A DNA stretch of 64,000 nt from Actinomycetes bacterium. GTDB taxonomy: Bacteria; Actinomycetota; Actinomycetes; Actinomycetales; Microbacteriaceae. Made by a program: the position numbers and the translations under genes. Each line of letters opens with the position of its first letter. Positions within the stretch are counted from its first letter, which is position 1. Location of the stretch: assembly GCA_023386365.1 (NCBI GenBank), contig JAEWJX010000082.1:18723-82722 (forward strand). The letters run 5' to 3'. Below are positions 58,562 to 64,000 of this stretch, piece by piece. The notes under the pieces are model-generated. The model saw nothing but the letters and a program-made list of their open reading frames with translations, did not search any database and had not been told where the DNA came from.

Positions 58562-59314
58562 TCAGACGGGCAGCGTGCGCCGCGCCTCCGCAGCATCCAG
58601 TGCACAGGTCGCCGCCCGCCGGCCCTCGGCGATGAGCCGGGGGACGTCCGACATCGTCCACTGCGCCATCCGCTCCATCTCGGGCTGGATGAGCACGACC
58701 GTCGGATCGGCGGCGAGCTCGGCGGTGCGGTTCACCATGCGCATCATGCGCACGTTCTCCCACTTGGCGTGCAGGCGCACGACGATCACGCGAGACGCGC
58801 CGAGATCGCGGGTCGGCCCCACCGGGACGTTGTCGATCAGCCCGCCATCGGCGAGCAGTTGGTCGCCCCGGCGCACCGGGGGCAGCAGGCCCGGGATGGC
58901 GATCGTCGACCGCAGCGCCGCGCTGAGCGGCCCCCGGTCGATCGTGACGATGCGGCGCGTGCGCAGGTCGGTGGCGACGGCGCCGAAACGGCGCGGCAGG
59001 TCTTCGATGAGCGGATCGTGTCCGAAGACGCGGCGCACCGATTCGGCCACCACGCCCGTGTCGAGCACGCCCCAGCGCGGGGCGGCCGACCACCGGGCGA
59101 TCGCGCCCCACCGGAAGGAATGCGCGGCCCGCTCGATCTGGTCGATGTCGCATCCGGCGGCGTAGGCCGCAGCGACCAGCGCGCCCGAACTTGTGCCCGC
59201 AGCAATGCCGGGACGGATGCCGCGGTCGGCGAGCTCCTGCAGCACACCCACGTGGGCGGCCCCGAAGGCGCCCCCGCCACTGAGGGTGAGGCCCAGCGTG
59301 GCGTCGTCGTTCAC
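58562..59314 (-). CDS. Patatin-like phospholipase (RssA-type)
   Basis: A 250-residue single-domain patatin. 'LTLSGGGAFGAAHVGVLQEL' (oxyanion GGGxxG), 'GTSSGALVAAAY' (GxSxG, near residue 42) and 'LADGGLIDNVPVG' (DGG, near 155) form the dyad. Soluble, no signal peptide. GTG 59314. The second patatin-type protein in this window, unrelated in domain plan to the one at 25251. Expected to cleave phospholipids, but the real substrate is unknown. Confidence 0.9.
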   Translation of the reverse strand: MNDDATLGLTLSGGGAFGAAHVGVLQELADRGIRPGIAAGTSSGALVAAAYAAGCDIDQIERAAHSFRWGAIARWSAAPRWGVLDTGVVAESVRRVFGHDPLIEDLPRRFGAVATDLRTRRIVTIDRGPLSAALRSTIAIPGLLPPVRRGDQLLADGGLIDNVPVGPTRDLGASRVIVVRLHAKWENVRMMRMVNRTAELAADPTVVLIQPEMERMAQWTMSDVPRLIAEGRRAATCALDAAEARRTLPV

Positions 59315-59408
59315 GTCGTCCTCCGCTCGTGTGGGTCGATCCGATTGTGGCGGGAACGCATGGGAAACGCCTGGTCGCAGGCTTATAGACCGCCCGGAGG
59401 CGGTGCGT

Positions 59409-60959
59409 TCAGCGGCGGCGGATCGCCTTCAGCGACTTCAGCGCCACCACCATGAGGCCGATCATCTTGCCGAACTCGGGGCCGGTGCGCGGCAGCTGCA
59501 TGAGGCCGGTGGATTCGGCGACCGTCGTCGACTCGGTGAAACGCGCCAGTCCGTCGAGACCGTTGCGTCGGCCGAGGCCCGACTGCTTCACGCCGCCCAT
59601 GGGGGCGTCGATCGAGCCGAAGGTGGCGCGGTAGCCCTCGTTGATGTTCACCGAGCCGGCCTTGATGCGTGACGCGACCGCCCGGGCGCGGGAGCGCGAT
59701 CCGCTCATCACGGATGCGTTGAGCCCGTACTCGGTGTCGTTCGCGGCCGCGACCGCGGCATCCGCGTTCTCGACGACGGTGACCGCGACGAGTGGGCCGA
59801 AGGTCTCGTGGCCGAAGCACTGCATGTCGGCGGTGACGTCGGTGAGCACGGTCGGCTCGATCACGTACGGGCCGAGGTCGGGGCGGGATGCACCGCCCGC
59901 GAGCACCGTGGCGCCCTTCGCGACGGCGTCGTCGAGGTGCGCGGTCACCCGCTCCAGCTGTACAGCGGTGGCGAGCGAGCCGACGTCGGCGGTGTAGTCG
60001 AAGTCGGTGCCGAGCGACAGGTTGCGCACGCGCTCCGCGAAGGCCGGCACGAAGCGGTCGGCGACGCCCTTCTCCACGTAGATGCGCTCCACCGAGACGC
60101 ACAGTTGGCCGGCGGCGGAGAAGCAGCCGTAGGCGGCGTCCGCGGCGGCCTTCTCGGGGTTCACGTCGTCGAGCACGATGAGGGGGTTCTTTCCGCCGAG
60201 CTCCATGGAGGCGCCGATGAGGCGGCCCGCCGCGCGCTGCGCGACGGTGCGGCCGGTGGCCGTGGAGCCGGTGAAGCACACGTAGTCGGCCTCATCGACG
60301 ACGGCCGAGCCGATCTCGGAGCCGGGGCCGGCGACGACCGCCCACAGCTCCGGCGGCAGACCCGCGTCCACGAACGCGCGACGCGCGAGCAGCACCGACA
60401 GGGTGCCCTGGTCGTCGGCCTTCTGCAGCACGCCGTTGCCGGTGGCGAGCGCCGGGGCGATGTCCATCAGGGCGAGGCTCAACGGGTAGTTCCACGGCGT
60501 GATGACGCCGATGAGGCCCTTCGGGGTGCGGCGCACGCGGGTGCGCCAGACGAGCGGGATGCCGGCGCGGCGTCCGGATTCGGCGAGCACCCGCCGCGAG
60601 CTGAGCGCCGCGTAGCGGGTGGCGGCGGCCGAGTTGAAGACCTCCTCGAACGCCTGCCCGCGGGTCTTGCCCGTCTCGGACTGCACCGCGTCGAGCAGCT
60701 GCTCGCGGCGCTCCAGGAACAGGTCGTGCCCCTTCAGCAGCACCGCACGGCGGTGGGCGTCACCCGCGGCCCACCAGGCGCGCTGGGCGTCGCGGACGCG
60801 GCGGGCCGCATCCTGCACCTCGGCGACGGTCGCCTGGGGGAGCGAGTACAGCTCCTCGCCCGTGAACGGCGCGATGACGGAGACGGGGGCGGCGGCGCGG
60901 CCGGCGAGATCTCTGGTGAGCTCGTCGGCGAGCGTCCGGGGCAGCAGTGAGCCGGGCAT
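59409..60959 (-). CDS. gabD: Succinate-semialdehyde dehydrogenase
   Basis: A 516-residue aldehyde dehydrogenase. Catalytic Cys in 'FSAAGQLCVSVERIYV', Glu in 'SMELGGKNPLIVLDD'. The closest named family is actinobacterial GabD2, which oxidises succinate semialdehyde with NADP. The N-terminal residues are family-like. Divergent from the transporter gene with 95 nt between them. Linked to a decarboxylase in the next operon, so it may oxidise the aldehyde formed from a decarboxylated amino acid; this link is a guess. Confidence 0.9.
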   Translation of the reverse strand: MPGSLLPRTLADELTRDLAGRAAAPVSVIAPFTGEELYSLPQATVAEVQDAARRVRDAQRAWWAAGDAHRRAVLLKGHDLFLERREQLLDAVQSETGKTRGQAFEEVFNSAAATRYAALSSRRVLAESGRRAGIPLVWRTRVRRTPKGLIGVITPWNYPLSLALMDIAPALATGNGVLQKADDQGTLSVLLARRAFVDAGLPPELWAVVAGPGSEIGSAVVDEADYVCFTGSTATGRTVAQRAAGRLIGASMELGGKNPLIVLDDVNPEKAAADAAYGCFSAAGQLCVSVERIYVEKGVADRFVPAFAERVRNLSLGTDFDYTADVGSLATAVQLERVTAHLDDAVAKGATVLAGGASRPDLGPYVIEPTVLTDVTADMQCFGHETFGPLVAVTVVENADAAVAAANDTEYGLNASVMSGSRSRARAVASRIKAGSVNINEGYRATFGSIDAPMGGVKQSGLGRRNGLDGLARFTESTTVAESTGLMQLPRTGPEFGKMIGLMVVALKSLKAIRRR

Positions 60960-61054
60960 GCAGCGATTCTAAGTGGGACGGTCGTCCAACTTCACCGCCC
61001 CATACCGGGGGAGGGTGCGCGGCAGGGCTCCCGGCGGCAGATAGTCTGGCGCGC

Positions 61055-62437
61055 ATGACGACGACGTCACGCCCGCTCTCCGCATCTGTCATCGCCCGCT
61101 ACGCCGCGGGATCGCTCGGAACCGGAGGGTTCGCCACGCTCCCCGGCCTCGTGCTGGCCATCTACCTCACCGACACGCTCGGGGTCGCCGCGATCTGGGT
61201 GAGCGTCATCCTGATCGTGTCGAAGATCTGGGATGTGGTGATCGACCCCGTCATCGGCGGACTCAGCGACCGCAGCCTCGCCCTCACCGGATCCCGTCGG
61301 CGCTTCATGGCGCTCGGCGGAATCCTGCTGCCGGTGTTCTTCGTGCTGACCTTCGCCGTGCCTCCGGCGCTCGGCCAGGTCGCCAGCGGCAGCTGGGTGC
61401 TCGTCGCGTTCGTGCTCGCCGCCACCGCCTTCAGCCTCTTCCAGGTGCCGTACATCGCGCTTCCGGCCGAGCTGACCGACTCCTACGACGCCCGCACGCG
61501 CCTGCTCACCGTGCGCGTCGTGGTGCTGACCTTCGCGATCCTGCTCTTCGGCGCCGGTGGGCCGGAACTGCGTCGACTGTTCGGGGGCGAAACCCCCGCC
61601 GGGTACCTCGGCATGGCGATCGCCGCAGGGCTGCTGCTCGGGGTGGGCATGCTCATCGCCGTCTTCGCCGCCCCGCGCGGACCCGTCGGGCCGCCGCCGC
61701 CGAGGCGTCCGCTCTCGTCGTTCTACGCCGAAGGCATCTCGGTGCTCCGCCGCAGCCGCCCCTTCCGTGCCCTGCTCGCCACCTTCCTCCTGCAGGCACT
61801 CGCCACCGGCATGATGCTCGCCGGTGCCGCCTACATCGCCAAGTGGGTGCTCCACGACGCGCAGAGCGGCACCACCTACCTGTTCCTCGCCCTGATCGCC
61901 CCGGCGCTCATCTGCGCGCCCCTCTGGGCCGTGATCTCGCGGCGCACCGGCAAGGAGTGGGCGTTCGGAGCCGCGTCGATCATCTTCGGGCTCGCCGCGC
62001 TGTCGCTGGTGCTGCTCGTGTGGATGCCGGGCGCCTGGCTGTACGTGCCCGTCGCGATCGCGGGAGGCGCCTACGCGGGCATGCAGTCGCTGCCCATGGC
62101 GATGCTCCCCGACGTGATCTCGCACGATGCCCGCACGCACGGCGACGGGCACGCCGGCGCCTTCGGCGGCGTCTGGACCGCGGGCGAGACGACCGGGATG
62201 GCGCTCGGGTCGGTGGTGCTGACGCTCGGTCTCGCCCTCACCGGCTATCAGGAGGCGGTGGCCGGGCAGGCGGTCGAGCAGAGCGCCAACGCGGTCGCCG
62301 GCATCGTGCTCGGCTTCTCGATCGTGCCCGCCATCATGGTGGGCCTCAGCCTCTGGACGCTGTCGCGGTATCCGCTGCGACGCGGCGACATCGAGACGGA
62401 TGCGGCGGTCGCCGCCACGGAAGGCGCCGCATCATGA
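61055..62437 (+). CDS. MFS/GPH-family transporter (glycoside-pentoside-hexuronide type)
   Basis: A 460-residue transporter with 12 predicted helices. Starts 'MTTTSRPLSASVIARYAAGS' and shows the GPH signature in 'IVSKIWDVVIDPVIGGLSD' (DxxxGxxxD) after the second helix. Such carriers move sugars, drugs or carboxylates with Na+ or H+. ATG 61055. It is coupled (ATGA overlap) to a PLP decarboxylase, so it likely carries that enzyme's substrate or product. Divergent from the SSADH gene. Confidence 0.87.
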   Translation: MTTTSRPLSASVIARYAAGSLGTGGFATLPGLVLAIYLTDTLGVAAIWVSVILIVSKIWDVVIDPVIGGLSDRSLALTGSRRRFMALGGILLPVFFVLTFAVPPALGQVASGSWVLVAFVLAATAFSLFQVPYIALPAELTDSYDARTRLLTVRVVVLTFAILLFGAGGPELRRLFGGETPAGYLGMAIAAGLLLGVGMLIAVFAAPRGPVGPPPPRRPLSSFYAEGISVLRRSRPFRALLATFLLQALATGMMLAGAAYIAKWVLHDAQSGTTYLFLALIAPALICAPLWAVISRRTGKEWAFGAASIIFGLAALSLVLLVWMPGAWLYVPVAIAGGAYAGMQSLPMAMLPDVISHDARTHGDGHAGAFGGVWTAGETTGMALGSVVLTLGLALTGYQEAVAGQAVEQSANAVAGIVLGFSIVPAIMVGLSLWTLSRYPLRRGDIETDAAVAATEGAAS

Positions 62438-63909
62438 GCATCCTCGCGGGCGACCCCGACGCGATCATCGACCGCCTGGCCGCGCTCCGCGCCGGCGACC
62501 CGCCCACCCACGGCGGTCGCGTGCTCAGCTACGTCTACGACCCCGGCCTCGACGAGCTCGACCGGCTCACGACGCGCGCCATCCAGCAGATGCTGCCGGT
62601 CAACGGCCTCGACCCCACCACCTTCCAGTCGGTGGGGGTGCTCGAATCCGAACTGGTCGACTTCGTGCGCCGGCTGCTGCACGGCGGCGACGACGTCGTC
62701 GGCTCCGCCACCTCGGGCGGCACCGAGAGCTGCCTGCTCGCCGTGAAGACGGCGCGTGACTCGTGGCGCGCGGCGCATCCGGATGCCGGGCGGGCCCGTC
62801 TCATCGCCCCCACCACCGTGCACGCCGCGTTCCAGAAGGCAGCCCACTACTTCGACCTGGTGCTCGACCTCGTGCCGGTGGCGGCCGACGGCACCGTGTC
62901 GGCCGCCGACATCGCGGCGCGGCTCGGCGACGACGTGGCACTCGTGGTGGTCTCGGCACCGAACTACCCGTATGCGGCCCTCGACCCGGTGGTCGCTGTC
63001 GCCGCGGAGACCTCCGCGCGCGGCATCGCGCTGCACGTCGACGCCTGCATCGGCGGGCTCGTGCTGCCGTTCTGGACGGATGCCGACGGCGCGCCCCTGC
63101 CCGAGTGGGACTTCCGCGTGCCCGGCGTCACCAGCATGAGCGCCGACCTGCACAAGTTCGGCTACGCGCCGAAGGGCGTCTCCGTGCTGCTGCAGCGTGG
63201 ACGCGACCGGCAGCGCCACCAGTACTTCGCCACCACCCGCTGGCCCGGGTACCCGGTCGTCAACCCGACGATCCTCGGCTCCAAGTCGGCGGCGCCGCTT
63301 GCCGCAGGATGGGCCATCACCCAGGCGCTGGGCGCGGATGGGTTCGCGGAACTCACCGCATCCTGCCGACGCAGCACGGATGCGCTGCGGGACGCGATCG
63401 GAAAGATCGAGGGTCTGCGGGTCGTGGGCGACCCGGTCGGGCCGCTCTTCGCGGTGGCGACCGACGACAGCGTCCCCGCCGACGCCCAAGTCGACCCGCA
63501 CCACTGGGCCGACGCCGTGCGACGCCACGGGTTCGTGCTGCAGCTGCAGCCGGCGCTCCGACAGCCCGACGGCACCGTGCTGCCGTCCACCACCCACCTC
63601 ACCATCACCCCCGTCACCGAGCGGACCCTCGACGAGCTCGTGGCGGCGCTCGCCGCAGGCGCGGATGCGGTGCGCGGCGTCCCGCACGTCGACGTCACCC
63701 CGGTGCTCGCCGCACTCCCGCCGCTCGACCCCGCCCACCTCGACGCCGACACCGCGTGGGCGCTGCTCACCGGCTTCGGCATCGGCGGCTCCGCCGAACT
63801 GCCGGACGCGCAGGCGCCGCTCGTGGCGCTCATCGAGGCACTGCCGGCTCCCGTGGCGGAGCGGCTGCTGATCGAACTGCTCGGCCGGCTGGTGGAGCCG
63901 CGCCCGTAG
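62434..63909 (+). CDS. PLP-dependent decarboxylase, sphingosine-1-phosphate-lyase-like
   Basis: A 491-residue group II decarboxylase. 'SATSGGTESCLLAVKTARD' near residue 95 and the PLP Lys in 'SMSADLHKFGYAPKGVSVLL' (near 238) match the S1P-lyase branch. Expected to decarboxylate or cleave an amino acid or amino alcohol; the sphingolipid substrate is unlikely in bacteria of this kind. ATG 62434 overlaps the MFS stop by 4 nt, so transporter and enzyme are made together. The C-terminal third ('LAALPPLDPAHLDADTAW') is family-like. Confidence 0.87.
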   Translation: MSILAGDPDAIIDRLAALRAGDPPTHGGRVLSYVYDPGLDELDRLTTRAIQQMLPVNGLDPTTFQSVGVLESELVDFVRRLLHGGDDVVGSATSGGTESCLLAVKTARDSWRAAHPDAGRARLIAPTTVHAAFQKAAHYFDLVLDLVPVAADGTVSAADIAARLGDDVALVVVSAPNYPYAALDPVVAVAAETSARGIALHVDACIGGLVLPFWTDADGAPLPEWDFRVPGVTSMSADLHKFGYAPKGVSVLLQRGRDRQRHQYFATTRWPGYPVVNPTILGSKSAAPLAAGWAITQALGADGFAELTASCRRSTDALRDAIGKIEGLRVVGDPVGPLFAVATDDSVPADAQVDPHHWADAVRRHGFVLQLQPALRQPDGTVLPSTTHLTITPVTERTLDELVAALAAGADAVRGVPHVDVTPVLAALPPLDPAHLDADTAWALLTGFGIGGSAELPDAQAPLVALIEALPAPVAERLLIELLGRLVEPRP

Positions 63910-64000
63910 CTACAGCAACGAGCGGCCAGAGAGGCCGCGGCCCCGCGCCGCCACGGCATCCGCGAGCCCGCGCACGGCGGTGACCGCCGCATCCGTCGGG
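63910..64000 (-). CDS. 3' end of an unidentified gene (partial)
   Basis: The minus strand is open from the window edge to a TAG at 63910-63912, ending '...VAARGRGLSGRSLL'. Composition fits a real coding frame, but 29 codons are too few for identification. It is convergent with the decarboxylase with no gap (stops adjacent). Confidence 0.5.
   Translation of the reverse strand, partial: PTDAAVTAVRGLADAVAARGRGLSGRSLL

Overview
The window is about 64 kb of very GC-rich (roughly 70%) chromosomal DNA from an actinobacterium. The family Microbacteriaceae is the likely host. The grounds are two DUF7882-type proteins (MGxLxYG...KLRRxESFxLSW), an actinobacterial DUF3117 protein, the mycobacterial-like neighbourhood dapC/dapD/dapE - DUF3117 - O-methyltransferase - tatB, many GTG starts, and extreme use of the hexamer GGATGC/GCATCC. 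Genus and species cannot be fixed from the sequence. I saw no rRNA, tRNA, insertion sequence, prophage or CRISPR array. It reads as ordinary core chromosome, and no gene-free stretch exceeds about 300 bp apart from the one filled by the glycine riboswitch.

Layout. 0-3 kb: the end of one half and the whole of the other half of a heterodimeric ABC exporter. 3-8.5 kb: a secreted, membrane-anchored GH9 cellulase behind a perfect CelR/CebR operator, then RmuC and methylmalonate-semialdehyde dehydrogenase. 8.5-20 kb: small genes, including a DnaQ-like exonuclease, YchF, DUF1877, two VOC/regulator pairs, an LLM oxidoreductase, an acyltransferase, an AhpD-like protein and two DUF7882 paralogues. 20-25.3 kb: a complete histidine-utilisation operon hutH-hutU-hutG-hutI, with a divergent IclR regulator and a perfect 16-bp palindrome between them. 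25.3-30 kb: a large polytopic membrane protein ending in a patatin-like lipase domain, a small membrane protein and an NAD-dependent epimerase. 30-34.8 kb: a tandem glycine riboswitch driving gcvT-gcvH-gcvP. 34.8-36.4 kb: a peroxiredoxin and a CPBP membrane protease. 36.7-42 kb: an oligopeptide ABC importer (binding lipoprotein, two permeases, a fused double ATPase). 42-46.4 kb: a second family-5 binding lipoprotein, TypA and a small lipoprotein. 46.4-49.9 kb: efeU-efeO-efeB iron uptake under a perfect DtxR/IdeR-like palindrome. 50-57.8 kb: ferredoxin, dapC, citrate synthase, dapD, dapE, a PIG-V-like mannosyltransferase, DUF3117, an O-methyltransferase and TatB. 57.8-64 kb: an SGNH hydrolase, a patatin, succinate-semialdehyde dehydrogenase, an MFS/GPH transporter coupled to a PLP decarboxylase, and the end of an unidentified gene.

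How it works together: several units are self-contained and carry their own switch (cellulase/CelR, hut/IclR, gcv/glycine riboswitch, efe/iron box). The lysine/peptidoglycan genes dapC, dapD and dapE sit together with ferredoxin and citrate synthase.

The most unusual signals are not genes. (1) A 70-nt intergenic element occurs three times (2908, 8499, 53072), aligns without gaps and shows compensatory base changes in a hairpin, always just after a + strand gene. (2) GGATGC/GCATCC is several-fold over-represented and appears to override codon preference.
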